This document shows, in pieces, positions 25,328 through 33,926 of a stretch of DNA of 50,434 nt. Made by a program: the position numbers and the translations under genes. The stretch comes from Pseudomonas sp. GM49 (lineage in GTDB: Bacteria; Pseudomonadota; Gammaproteobacteria; Pseudomonadales; Pseudomonadaceae). The stretch covers positions 1 through 50,434 of the forward strand of contig NZ_AKJL01000268.1 of the NCBI RefSeq assembly GCF_000282355.1, given 5' to 3'. The first letter of the stretch is position 1. The number at the start of each line of letters is the position of its first letter. Under the pieces are notes generated by a model that saw only the letters and a program-made list of their open reading frames with translations, was not told where the DNA came from and searched no databases.

Positions 25328-26770
25328 ATGCAGCTGAAAGACACTCAGTTGTTCCGCCAGCAAGCCTTCATCGATGGCACTTGGGTAGATGCGGACAATG
25401 GTCAGACGATCAAGGTCAACAACCCGGCAACGGGCGAAATTCTGGGCACCGTGCCCAAAATGGGCGCTGCCGAAACCCGCCGTGCGATCGAAGCCGCTGA
25501 CAAAGCGCTGCCGGCCTGGCGTGCACTGACCGCCAAAGAACGTGCGGGCAAGCTGCGTCGCTGGTTCGAATTGATGATCGAGAATCAGGACGACCTGGCT
25601 CGCCTGATGACTCTGGAACAAGGCAAGCCATTGGCCGAAGCCAAGGGTGAAATCGTTTACGCCGCTTCCTTCATCGAGTGGTTCGCCGAAGAAGCCAAGC
25701 GCATCTACGGTGACGTGATTCCGGGCCACCAGCCAGACAAGCGCCTGATCGTGATCAAGCAGCCAATCGGCGTGACCGCTGCCATCACCCCGTGGAACTT
25801 CCCGGCCGCGATGATCACCCGTAAAGCCGGCCCGGCCCTGGCCGCCGGTTGCACCATGGTGCTCAAGCCTGCTTCGCAAACGCCATTCTCGGCGTTCGCC
25901 CTGGCCGAACTGGCCCAGCGCGCCGGCATTCCTGCCGGTGTGTTCAGCGTTGTTTCCGGTAGCGCCGGCGACATCGGTAGCGAGCTGACCAGCAACCCGA
26001 TCGTGCGCAAGCTGTCCTTCACCGGTTCGACCGAAATTGGTCGTCAGCTGATGTCGGAATGCGCCAAGGACATCAAGAAAGTGTCCCTGGAACTGGGCGG
26101 CAACGCACCGTTCATCGTGTTCGACGACGCGGACCTGGATAAGGCCGTCGAAGGCGCGATCATTTCCAAGTACCGCAACAACGGCCAGACCTGCGTCTGC
26201 GCCAACCGTCTGTACATTCAGGATTCGGTCTACGACGCGTTCGCCGAGAAGCTGAAAGTGGCTGTGGCCAAACTCAAGATCGGTAACGGTCTGGAAGAAG
26301 GCACCACCACTGGCCCGCTGATCGACGAAAAAGCCGTGGCCAAGGTGCAAGAACACATCGCCGACGCCTTGAGCAAAGGCGCCCAGGTACTGGCCGGTGG
26401 CAACACCATCGAAGGCAACTTCTTCGAGCCGACCATTCTGGTCAACGTACCGAACAACGCTGCCGTGGCCAAGGAAGAAACCTTTGGCCCACTGGCTCCA
26501 CTGTTCCGCTTCAAAGACGAAGCCGAGGTAATCGCGATGTCCAACGACACCGAGTTCGGCCTGGCTTCGTACTTCTATGCTCGCGACCTAGGCCGTGTAT
26601 TCCGCGTGGCGGAAGCCCTGGAATACGGCATGGTCGGCGTCAACACCGGGTTGATCTCCAACGAAGTCGCGCCGTTCGGTGGCATCAAGGCCTCGGGCCT
26701 GGGCCGTGAAGGCTCCAAGTACGGCATCGAAGACTATCTGGAAATCAAGTATCTGTGTTTGAGCGTGTAA
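25328..26770 (+). CDS. gabD: Succinate-semialdehyde dehydrogenase-like aldehyde dehydrogenase
   Basis: The 480-residue protein carries N157 (TPWNFPA), E255 (LELGGNA) and C289 (NGQTCVCAN), with a second Cys two residues on, a GabD feature linked to redox control. The ending GREGSKYGIEDYLEIKYLCL is also GabD-like. It oxidises succinate semialdehyde or a similar aldehyde with NADP. AAAAGGAAA precedes the ATG. Codon use is more strongly biased toward GC-rich preferred codons than in its neighbours, suggesting recruitment from a core chromosomal gene. It is probably cotranscribed with the TPP enzyme 39 bp upstream and ends at a terminator. Confidence 0.85.
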   Translation: MQLKDTQLFRQQAFIDGTWVDADNGQTIKVNNPATGEILGTVPKMGAAETRRAIEAADKALPAWRALTAKERAGKLRRWFELMIENQDDLARLMTLEQGKPLAEAKGEIVYAASFIEWFAEEAKRIYGDVIPGHQPDKRLIVIKQPIGVTAAITPWNFPAAMITRKAGPALAAGCTMVLKPASQTPFSAFALAELAQRAGIPAGVFSVVSGSAGDIGSELTSNPIVRKLSFTGSTEIGRQLMSECAKDIKKVSLELGGNAPFIVFDDADLDKAVEGAIISKYRNNGQTCVCANRLYIQDSVYDAFAEKLKVAVAKLKIGNGLEEGTTTGPLIDEKAVAKVQEHIADALSKGAQVLAGGNTIEGNFFEPTILVNVPNNAAVAKEETFGPLAPLFRFKDEAEVIAMSNDTEFGLASYFYARDLGRVFRVAEALEYGMVGVNTGLISNEVAPFGGIKASGLGREGSKYGIEDYLEIKYLCLSV

Positions 26771-26807
26771 TAGGTTTTCAACCTTATTAGTCTGATTGAC
26801 TGAAAGG

Positions 26808-26840
26808 AATGGGGCCGGCGAGTCCGGCTCCGATTTTTTC
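26808..26840 (+). terminator. Rho-independent terminator after the aldehyde dehydrogenase gene
   Basis: GGGCCGG and CCGGCTC (one G-T pair) form a stem around CGAGT, followed by CGATTTTTTC. It closes the TPP-enzyme/aldehyde-dehydrogenase unit. Confidence 0.8.
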
Positions 26841-26889
26841 TTCTGTCCTTTCTTATCACTGAAGCTATCGCTCCGCGGCTACAAGCCAC

Positions 26890-27597
26890 CCCGATTTTCA
26901 ATGGAAGTGGGCGTAGGACCAACGGATAGTAGCGAGACAGGACCTTGCCAAGTGCGCTGGGTACAACCCCAGAGCATGTCTGACTCAAGCAGCAGGTGTG
27001 GTGCCGATAGGTACTGAGGCATGGATGCACGGATACTGTTGCGCCCACCGGCATCTAGCAGTCGCGTTCGAGCGTTTGGTGGCCACTGCCTCCAGGTTCA
27101 ACCAGCAGCTGTTGCTGCCCGATGAATCGTTCCAGGGTCAATTTCTTTTCGGCAAGTGGATGTCCAGCGCGCATTGCGCAGACGTAGTGCTGAGAAAATA
27201 CAAGGGTTCGATGGATATCCGTCTGCAGGGTAGGCAGGTGACCCACCGCCAAGTCAATACGGCCAGTGGAGAGACCGTTCAACGTTTCGTCGACCGAGCC
27301 CGTCACCGTATGGATCCGTGCCATGGGGGCCTGGGCGAACAACACTTTCAGAGTCGTCGGAAGGCATACCACCTCGCCGATATCTCGCATACGAAGGGTG
27401 AATGTCTTGCGGCAGTCGTGTGAGTCGAATGCAGCCATCTGGCTGTCAGCCTGGCGCACCAGTTCGAGCGACTCGAGCAGCAAAGGTGCGATCTGCACCG
27501 CGAAGGGCGCTGGCTCCATACGCTGCTGGACCTGCGCGGACACAGAGTAATCCCGCCTTAGTGCTTCGAAGGTGTAGAGCAGGTTTAAGTCCTTCAT
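26890..27597 (-). pseudogene. Decayed LysR-type regulator
   Basis: The minus strand starts MKDLNLLYTFEALRRDYS, then jumps to QQRMEPAPFAVQIAPL: about 35 codons covering the HTH recognition helix are deleted in frame. The effector domain continues (VDETLNGLSTGRIDLAVGHL) to a stop after GHQTLERDC. Beyond it, shifted frames still show ALGKVLSRYYPLVLRPLPL near 26890-26955. It is clearly related to the intact gene at 44776. Loss of the HTH and the frameshifts make it non-functional. It faces away from the truncated oxidoreductase at 27734, suggesting an ancestral LysR/oxidoreductase divergent pair. Confidence 0.85.
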
Positions 27598-27661
27598 CGC
27601 TGTCCTTCGTATAGTTCTTGTTTTTACATATGTATAGCTTTGGGTGTTTGCTCCCAGGCTC

Positions 27662-27687
27662 GGCTGGGCCTAGGTTAGGACCCAGCC
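27662..27687 (+). promoter_or_regulatory. Leader inverted repeat, second copy
   Basis: GGCTGGG and CCCAGCC are perfect 7-bp arms around CCTAGGTTAGGA. It lies 46 bp before the ATG at 27734 and is the counterpart of the repeat at 10028-10055, with the surrounding leader also conserved. The position between divergent LysR and oxidoreductase genes fits a regulator-binding site; an RNA hairpin is the alternative. Confidence 0.5.
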
Positions 27688-27733
27688 AAGCTTCGTGCTT
27701 CGCGTAAAAGAACTATAAGAAGAGAGGCAAAAA

Positions 27734-28171
27734 ATGCCTGGTACAACCATCGGTATGGTGGGAAATGGCCAACTTGGCCTTCCCATCGCCACCAACCTGC
27801 TTGCCGCCGGGTTTCGCGTCGTCGACTACCGCCGTCGAGATCGCGAAGCCTTTGTTCAACAGGGTGGCATCGCGCTTCAGAGTCCCGCCGCCGTAGCGGC
27901 CGAAGCAAATTTCATCCTCACCTGCCTGCCATGCGAAGAGTCCCACCTGGAAATCATGGAGGGGCCTGATGGCATCCTTCAGTCCATAGGGCCACAGCAC
28001 TCGCTGATCGAGATCGGCACGTATCGGAAGGCCTTCAAACAGCGGATAGCTCAGCGCATCGAGCTTCGTGGGGCTCGGGCACTGGAAGCTGAAGTTAGCG
28101 GCACCCCATCAATGGTGCTGCTTAGCTTGGTTGAATATCTACGACATCGGCTTTGCAGGAGCGCAGCTTGA
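27734..28171 (+). pseudogene. 3-hydroxyisobutyrate-dehydrogenase-like protein, truncated duplicate
   Basis: The first 128 codons closely match the intact gene at 10101 (GMVGNGQLGLPIATNLL, through EVSGTPSMV). The frame then reads 17 unrelated codons and stops. The dinucleotide fold is present, but the catalytic Lys and C-terminal helical domain are gone, so activity is not expected. The GxGxxG motif also has Asn for Ile (GNGQLG). Leader and ribosome site (AGAGAGG) are duplicated as well. The sequence that follows to about 28360 is not recognisable. Confidence 0.85.
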
Positions 28172-28597
28172 ACCCACTAATTACCGCTGTTCGTGTCGGC
28201 AACCATGCCTCGTCCAACCGTATGGTCAGGCTCCAATGACTCGCTCTCGTGCTGATGATGCAGGTGTGCCGAGGGCGTTGGTGCCCACCTACTACGCGAA
28301 GTATGCCGGTAACTGGAACTCGCCCGAAGGGGAGGGGCTGTTGATGCAGGGGGGATGACTGCCCTGCAGGATTGACTCAGTAGATGACCGAAGTGAATGA
28401 GGAAGCCAAATGTATCCCTTTACATTCTCCTTTCTCCGCAAACCTTAAACAATAAAAACAATACCCAAGCGTCCCCGTCGTCACGAGCATCCAATGCTGA
28501 CGGTTGCTGCCCTAGAAACATCTAAGTTCGATGGGCTAGAGCGCAATTGGCACTAACGTGTTCATTCGAGGTGGGTGTGTATTTCCGGAGCGACTCC
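28172..28597. other. Intergenic region upstream of a LysR gene
   Basis: The first part (to 28358) has a plus-strand open frame ending in LVPTYYAKYAGNWNSPEGEG, protein-like but without a recognisable family; it may be the tail of a lost gene. The remainder is the promoter region of the LysR gene, with GGAG at 28587-28590. Confidence 0.35.
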
Positions 28598-29527
28598 ATG
28601 AAGCTCGACTTGAATCTACTTCGGGTACTGCAGGCGATCTATGATACCCGCAATATAACTGCAGCAGCTGGATCGCTGAAGGTGAGCCAGCCTGCAGCCA
28701 GCGCTGCATTGGCACGACTTCGCGATTCATTCAACGATCCTCTTTTTATTCGGACTCCCATGGGCATGGAGCCGACACCTAGAACCGAGAGCATCATAGA
28801 AAAAGTCAAAGAGGTCATTGAGTCGATTGACCAGGATATTTTGACGCGGCAATGCTTCGATCCCCGACAAGCGACCAGCGATATTGTTCTTTGTTTGACT
28901 GCCATCGCTGAGCACGTGTTTTTGCCGCACCTGTTTCCGGTAATGAAGCAACAGGCCCCTTCTGCCCGGATTCGCTCTCTCTCACTCTCGCCGCAGGATG
29001 TGGCCCAAGGATTACAGAGCGGGAAGGTGGACCTAGCAATCGGTTTCTATCCAGATCTTGTATCTGCGGACATCTTTCAGCAGAGGCTTTTTTCACACAC
29101 TCTTGTTTGCTTGGTAAGGAAGGGGCATCCAATTGCAGGGGCACGCATGACTTTGGATGAGTTCTTAAAAGCTGAACATGTTCAGGTCAAGGATAGTAGC
29201 CGAACCAGCGAGATGTTCGATCAGGTACTAGCTAGTCGCCAACAAGAGCGAAATATCGTTCTTACTACATCCCATTACATGAGTGTTCCAGGAATCATTT
29301 CTGAATCAGATCTTGTCGCAATCGCTCCGATGGTTGTGGCAAATATGTTTGCAGGTCAGTATGGATTAAAGACTGTGTCGCTCCCGATTGAAATTCCCGA
29401 ATATGATCTGAAGCAATACTGGCACAGAAAATTCCACCATCACCCTCGACTGATTTGGTTGCGCTCACTGATTCAACGAGAATTTTCGAATGCTCCCGTA
29501 GCTGACATGATGAGCAAATTTGCCTAA
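28598..29527 (+). CDS. LysR-type transcriptional regulator
   Basis: The 309-residue protein has the winged HTH near residues 5-60 (NITAAAGSLKVSQPAASAAL, then ARLRDSFNDPLF) and a periplasmic-binding-protein-like effector domain from about 90. It ends with the conserved YDLKQYWHRKFHHHP segment found in NodD/NahR-like regulators of aromatic catabolism. GGAG lies 7 nt before the chosen ATG. It is a close paralogue of the regulator at 49188. It reads in the same direction as the SRPBCC and NTF2-like genes that follow and may regulate them. Confidence 0.88.
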   Translation: MKLDLNLLRVLQAIYDTRNITAAAGSLKVSQPAASAALARLRDSFNDPLFIRTPMGMEPTPRTESIIEKVKEVIESIDQDILTRQCFDPRQATSDIVLCLTAIAEHVFLPHLFPVMKQQAPSARIRSLSLSPQDVAQGLQSGKVDLAIGFYPDLVSADIFQQRLFSHTLVCLVRKGHPIAGARMTLDEFLKAEHVQVKDSSRTSEMFDQVLASRQQERNIVLTTSHYMSVPGIISESDLVAIAPMVVANMFAGQYGLKTVSLPIEIPEYDLKQYWHRKFHHHPRLIWLRSLIQREFSNAPVADMMSKFA

Positions 29528-29863
29528 GTGATTTTTCATGGGCCTTTGTGCCGTCGTTATAGAGAGCTCTAGGGAAGGTCAGAAGTAGTGGCGAGCTCTT
29601 TTGTACACTCAATTGGCGGCTTGGATCATGGGAAACAGCCCTCAGGTGGCGGTCGGTCTTTGAAGGAAGCCTCTGGGTTTGAAGGCGGTTGCGTGGAGGA
29701 TATAAGTAGAACGGATAATCCAAATTACGAGAAATGACTTCCGTTGGAGATGTACTGAGCGTAAGTTGTTCTGGAAACTAAAGCGTGAGTTTGGGGCGGG
29801 GTGGTGATCGTGTTTGCCTGTTCATAGGCATTTCAAATGCCAGCCACACTCAAGGAGAAAGCA
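29528..29863. other. Intergenic region between LysR and SRPBCC genes
   Basis: No gene is supported. It contains the palindrome at 29827-29841 just upstream of the SRPBCC gene and is expected to hold that gene's promoter. Confidence 0.4.
29827..29841. promoter_or_regulatory. Near-perfect palindrome, candidate operator
   Basis: GGCATTTCAAATGCC has 7-bp arms around a single central base. It lies 22 bp before the SRPBCC gene's start codon, where a repressor or LysR site would act. No equivalent is seen before the paralogue at 43763. Confidence 0.45.
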
Positions 29864-30334
29864 ATGTTATATGTTGCAAAAGAAGTTTCGGTAAATGGCA
29901 GTCGTAAGCCGGGAGAACCAGTCCTGAGTCGCTCGCAAGTATGGAAAGGGCTGGAATTGAAAGCGGGGAACGCCTTGCCTTTTGTTGCGGCAATGTCAAA
30001 GTGTGAGGTTGTTGAACTCACTGAAAATGGTCTGATTCGAGATATCGAAATACGGGGCCAGGCTGCCCGGGAGCGGATCACCTTTTATCCAGGAAAGAAG
30101 GTTGTGTTTTTGCGCCTCTCTGGTCCAGTTGATGGTCTGATTACAAATGAAATTCTCGAAGGGAAAGATGGCGACATGAGGCTTCGTTTTAGTTTCGCCT
30201 TGCAATTGGTTGATGCCGACTCTGGGTCACCGCAGGAGCAAGAGTTCGGGATGATGATGGAGCAGGATTATGCTGCAGCCGTGGATTCCACTCTTTCCGC
30301 AATCCGACAGGCTGTAAATAGCGGAAAACTGTAG
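29864..30334 (+). CDS. SRPBCC (AtaL-like, DUF1857) protein
   Basis: The 156-residue product contains LSRSQVWKGLELKAGNALPF, the CEVVELTENGLIRDIEIRG segment and a C-terminal amphipathic helix (DYAAAVDSTLSAIRQA), the helix-grip pattern of AtaL/DUF1857 proteins. These have a hydrophobic cavity and no defined general activity. AAGGAG lies upstream of the ATG at 29864. It is a paralogue of the gene at 43763 and, as there, is followed by an NTF2-like gene. The fixed pair suggests both act on one hydrophobic intermediate. Confidence 0.8.
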   Translation: MLYVAKEVSVNGSRKPGEPVLSRSQVWKGLELKAGNALPFVAAMSKCEVVELTENGLIRDIEIRGQAARERITFYPGKKVVFLRLSGPVDGLITNEILEGKDGDMRLRFSFALQLVDADSGSPQEQEFGMMMEQDYAAAVDSTLSAIRQAVNSGKL

Positions 30335-30516
30335 TCGAATCCTTATTCGATTAACCAGTTTCTATCGCCGAAATTTTGGGGTGGTCATTTTCAATGATTC
30401 GACTGTCAGTTGCTGTGGATGGCTGGCTGGAGTCTTTGTGCTGCCTTGTGCTTTCGGTGGTAATAGCTGGCTGTAAGTCTGTGTCAAATTTATAATTAAA
30501 AATTGGTGGTGCTGAC

Positions 30517-30879
30517 ATGCGTGGTCTCTGCTATGAGAAGCTTTTCGATAATATCGACAGAAAGCGTATGGAGGATTTTTTATCCTTTTTGACTGAGGAT
30601 ATTAAACTTTCTATTGCCAATAATCCGGCGGCTTCTGGAAAGGAAGAGGTGCGCACTATCGTAGGTGCATTTTGGCAGACAATAAATGGTTTAAAACACC
30701 ACATACACCATGTGATTGAAAGCGATGATTATGTGGTATTTGAAAGCCTCGTGACCTATACGCGCCTGGACCAGAAAGAAGTTTCGGTTCCGTGCGCTAC
30801 CATCATCAAGCTTAGGCACGAACTCATTAGTGAGTGGCGTATCTATGTCGATGCTTCGCCTGTTTTCTCTGCTGCATGA
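30517..30879 (+). CDS. NTF2-like (SnoaL-type) protein
   Basis: The 120-residue protein has the NTF2-like cone-fold pattern: an N-terminal helix (LFDNIDRKRMEDFLSFLTED), a central SGKEEVRTIVGAFWQTI and beta strands ending ISEWRIYVDASP. The family includes isomerases such as ketosteroid isomerase and SnoaL cyclases. I cannot assign catalytic residues. It is a paralogue of the gene at 44281 and lies 182 bp after the SRPBCC gene. Base composition is AT-richer than in the catabolic cluster, hinting at a different origin. Confidence 0.78.
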   Translation: MRGLCYEKLFDNIDRKRMEDFLSFLTEDIKLSIANNPAASGKEEVRTIVGAFWQTINGLKHHIHHVIESDDYVVFESLVTYTRLDQKEVSVPCATIIKLRHELISEWRIYVDASPVFSAA

Positions 30880-31033
30880 AGTGTGTTTGAAATTGGTTTG
30901 CTCCGGATAAATCACTCTGTTCCGAATCAAAGTGATTGTGCCGAGTTGCATTGCATGCTGCCTGCGTGATCGCGCGGTTCAGCTTTAGCAATACGAGTTT
31001 ATTCAATTTTTCTTGCAAGTTCTGGAGTTTGCC

Positions 31034-31798
31034 ATGGCTAGCCGATTAAAAGAAAAAGTAACTGTAATTACTGGAATAGGTAGTGGCATGGGGCGTGCCG
31101 CAGCATTGCTTTTTGCCGCAGAGGGGGCAAAGGTCGTCGGATGTGACGTCAATGTAGACGGTTGCAAAGAGACTATTGCAACAATTTTGGATCAAGGAGG
31201 TGAAGCTGTTGCATTGCATCCTTGTGACCCGTCCGATCCGGCCCAGGCCCAAGCACTCATTGATTTTGCGATCTCTAACTTTGGGCGTATCGATGTGCTC
31301 TACAACAATGCCGCAGCCGTGCACTTTGCGCCGATCGAAGAAATGACCCATGAAATGTGGACAGCCACCATGAAAGGTGAGTTGGACATTGTGTTTAACG
31401 CCTGCAAGGCGGCATGGCCTCATCTGAGAAAGCGTGGTGGATCGATCATTAACTGCGGTTCAACTTCCGGGAAGATCGCTTATGAAGTATTGCCCGCATT
31501 AGCACACGCGGCTGGAAAGGGAGGAGTGATCGCTATGACCCGGCAGCTTGCAATGGAAGGCGGTCAGCATGGCATTCGTGCCAACAGCATCTCCCCTGGC
31601 TTGGTTCGCTCCGGTGCCACCGCTGCTTTTATAGACGATCCCGAGTGGTTTGGCCCAATGAAGCGAAAGCTGATGCTTAACGGCTTGGTGGGTACTCCTG
31701 AAGACATTGCGTATTGCGCACTTTACTTAGCCAGTGATGAGGCGAAATGGGTGACCGGCGCTGATTTCGCAATAGATGGCGGTACTACTGCGTGGTGA
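31034..31798 (+). CDS. SDR family protein with altered catalytic Tyr
   Basis: The 254-residue product has the cofactor motif TGIGSGMG, the NNAA motif (LYNNAAAV) and a catalytic Ser in NCGSTSG. The usual Tyr-x-x-x-Lys is replaced by His-x-x-x-Lys (AHAAGKGG). The C-terminal DEAKWVTGADFAIDGG is typical of SDRs. Loss of the Tyr suggests altered chemistry, or a role other than ordinary ketone reduction. The ATG at 31034 is preferred because the family N terminus (MASRLKEKVTVITG) starts there. It may form a unit with the SRPBCC and NTF2-like genes upstream. Confidence 0.85.
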   Translation: MASRLKEKVTVITGIGSGMGRAAALLFAAEGAKVVGCDVNVDGCKETIATILDQGGEAVALHPCDPSDPAQAQALIDFAISNFGRIDVLYNNAAAVHFAPIEEMTHEMWTATMKGELDIVFNACKAAWPHLRKRGGSIINCGSTSGKIAYEVLPALAHAAGKGGVIAMTRQLAMEGGQHGIRANSISPGLVRSGATAAFIDDPEWFGPMKRKLMLNGLVGTPEDIAYCALYLASDEAKWVTGADFAIDGGTTAW

Positions 31799-32207
31799 CG
31801 CGATTCGGTCGGGACATTGTCGACTGAGTTTATAGAAGGGCAGCGAGGCCATGCTGACATCCTCTGTACGACCTGGCTTCACTGCGGAGTGGTCGTAGTC
31901 GGCGTGTGTTCTACGTCTGAATCACTGCTGGCCTCGCACGAGCCGATAGTCGGATCCTCCTTGGGTACCGGAGCTCTCGCCGGCTCAGACGGCGTACGCA
32001 AGCCAAGCGCCTTCTAACCCAAGAATGCTGGAGCGCAAGTCGCGCGTGTATCGCAATTGACACTGCAGTCTATCGAGGCGGGCGGGCCCCGGGGATACAC
32101 ACACCGATAAGAAGTCGCAGAAAGAGGGTGCAAGGTTTTGGCCTTGTTCCCTGCAAAAATCACAGAAGTTTCCTTGCTAACAACAATAGATACCTGGAGA
32201 CCGAACA
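31799..32207. other. Intergenic region, 409 bp
   Basis: I see no supportable gene, only short frames without signatures. It presumably carries the promoter of the DUF1302-MMPL cluster; GGAG lies before the ATG at 32208. Confidence 0.4.
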
Positions 32208-33911
32208 ATGACCAGCACGCGAATTACTCCGCGAGCGAGTTTTAGCCATGCGCGTCCAACTCACGTGGCGCACGCAATACATCTTGCCATTGCCTGCGTC
32301 GCGGCGGTGGCCTCGAATGGCGCATCCGCATTTGAAATCCCAACGGACAACCCTGACTGGAAAATGAGGTGGGACTCCAGCCTGAAATACAGCGCTGCCT
32401 GGCGGTTGAAGGATGCCGACTCAAAGCTCATCGGGCCAGCCCAGGCCAACCTTGATGATGGTGATCGCAATTTCCGTGAAAAAGGCCTGGTGTCGAGCCG
32501 CGTGGATTTGTTCTCCGAGGCGGATGTCATCTACAAGGAACGATTTGGTGGCCGTGTAAGTGGTGCCGCGTGGTACGACGAAGTCTACAACCGTTCCAAC
32601 GACAACAATTCCCCCCTTACGATCAATAGTACATCCGTTCCGGCAGGCGAGTTTACGCACGATACGCGTGACCTTATGGGCCGCGAGGCTGAATTACTCG
32701 ATGCCTTCGTATTTGGTGGGGCCGATTTTGGCGACATGAGCGGGACATTCCGTCTCGGACGGCATGCCCAGATCTGGGGAGAAACGCTGTTCTTTGGCTC
32801 CAACGGTATTGCTGGCGGTATGGTGCCTATCGACTACGTGAAACTGTTCAACGTGCCCGGTTCTCAATTCAAGGAAGTGGTACGACCGGTCAATCAGTTC
32901 TCGGCGCAACTGCAAGTTCGGCCTGGTCTCACGGTTAGCGGGTACTACCAGTTCGAATGGGAAGAAAACCGCATTCCAGCTTCCGGCGCGTTCAGCTCCT
33001 TCTCGGATATTTTCGGTGATGGGGCGGAGAGTCTCCTGTGGCCAACCGGGGCGCACTTTGCGAACGCAGGCAAAATCAAGCCAAGTGACGCTGGCCAGTT
33101 CGGCTTTCAGGTTCGTATCCGGCCAGAGGACATAGATGCTGATATCGGCCTCTATGCCATCCGCTACCACCAGAAGGACGGAAACATTTATATCCGTCCC
33201 GCCGCGGGGACAGGGTTCTTCAGCAACCAGGGGGCGCCGGGGCAGGAAGTTGGTGTTTTCCAGACCGTATACCATGAGGGCATTCGCGCTTATGGCGCCA
33301 GTCTTAACACCTCGCTCGGCGACGCGAACATGGGCATCGAAGTCTCGATGCGCGACAACGCGCCGCTGGTCAATCCTGGGGTCTTTGTCTTCGATCCTGA
33401 GGCCGACAATGATTCCCACCCAGCCTACCCCGTGGGCCGTACAGCGCACGTGAACGTATCGTCAACGCTGCTCCTCTCTCCGACTGCACTTTGGCAAGGC
33501 GGAACTTTTCTGGCTGAGATGGGGTGGAACCGCCTGCTGTCGGTCACTGACAACCCGCAGGCAGTTGATCCCAATGCAACGCGAGATGCCCTTGGATTCC
33601 GCATGCTCTTCTCTCCCACCTACTACCAGGTGTTGGACGGGTTGGATGTGTCCATCCCCATTGGCCTTGGATACAACCCAAAGGGTAGGTCGTCCGCGGT
33701 GACTCTCTTCAACGGGGGCGTCGACAAGGGCGGTGATTACAGCATCGGCATCAAGGGTGATTACAAGAAGGACATCATCCTCGGCCTTACCTACACGTCC
33801 TACTTCGGCAATACCGGCGCCGTGCTTGAGTCGAGTAACGACCGGCTGTCGTTTGATCAGTACTACAAAGATCGCAGCAACATCTCCGCCACTGTGCAGA
33901 TGTCGTTCTAA
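32208..33911 (+). CDS. DUF1302 outer-membrane protein
   Basis: The 567-residue protein has an N-terminal signal sequence with a hydrophobic core (AIHLAIACVAAVASNGASA, cleavage before FEIP). Aromatic-alternating beta-strand patterns run throughout, and it ends SATVQMSF with a C-terminal Phe. These features fit the DUF1302 family of predicted outer-membrane barrels. DUF1302 genes are regularly followed by DUF1329, as here (15 bp downstream). The pair is found in clusters for sterol, terpene or other hydrophobic-compound use in Pseudomonas and relatives; a role in uptake or export of such compounds is inferred. Confidence 0.88.
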   Translation: MTSTRITPRASFSHARPTHVAHAIHLAIACVAAVASNGASAFEIPTDNPDWKMRWDSSLKYSAAWRLKDADSKLIGPAQANLDDGDRNFREKGLVSSRVDLFSEADVIYKERFGGRVSGAAWYDEVYNRSNDNNSPLTINSTSVPAGEFTHDTRDLMGREAELLDAFVFGGADFGDMSGTFRLGRHAQIWGETLFFGSNGIAGGMVPIDYVKLFNVPGSQFKEVVRPVNQFSAQLQVRPGLTVSGYYQFEWEENRIPASGAFSSFSDIFGDGAESLLWPTGAHFANAGKIKPSDAGQFGFQVRIRPEDIDADIGLYAIRYHQKDGNIYIRPAAGTGFFSNQGAPGQEVGVFQTVYHEGIRAYGASLNTSLGDANMGIEVSMRDNAPLVNPGVFVFDPEADNDSHPAYPVGRTAHVNVSSTLLLSPTALWQGGTFLAEMGWNRLLSVTDNPQAVDPNATRDALGFRMLFSPTYYQVLDGLDVSIPIGLGYNPKGRSSAVTLFNGGVDKGGDYSIGIKGDYKKDIILGLTYTSYFGNTGAVLESSNDRLSFDQYYKDRSNISATVQMSF

Positions 33912-33926
33912 GTCCTGGAGATCAAC

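Noticed and set aside
25172..26356. 394-codon minus-strand open frame opposite the GabD-like gene
   Set aside because: It is antisense to a clear aldehyde dehydrogenase with strong codon bias, which opens the opposite frame.
28068..28358. 96-codon frame after the truncated oxidoreductase
   Set aside because: Overlaps the pseudogene in another frame, and its protein-like end has no recognised family.
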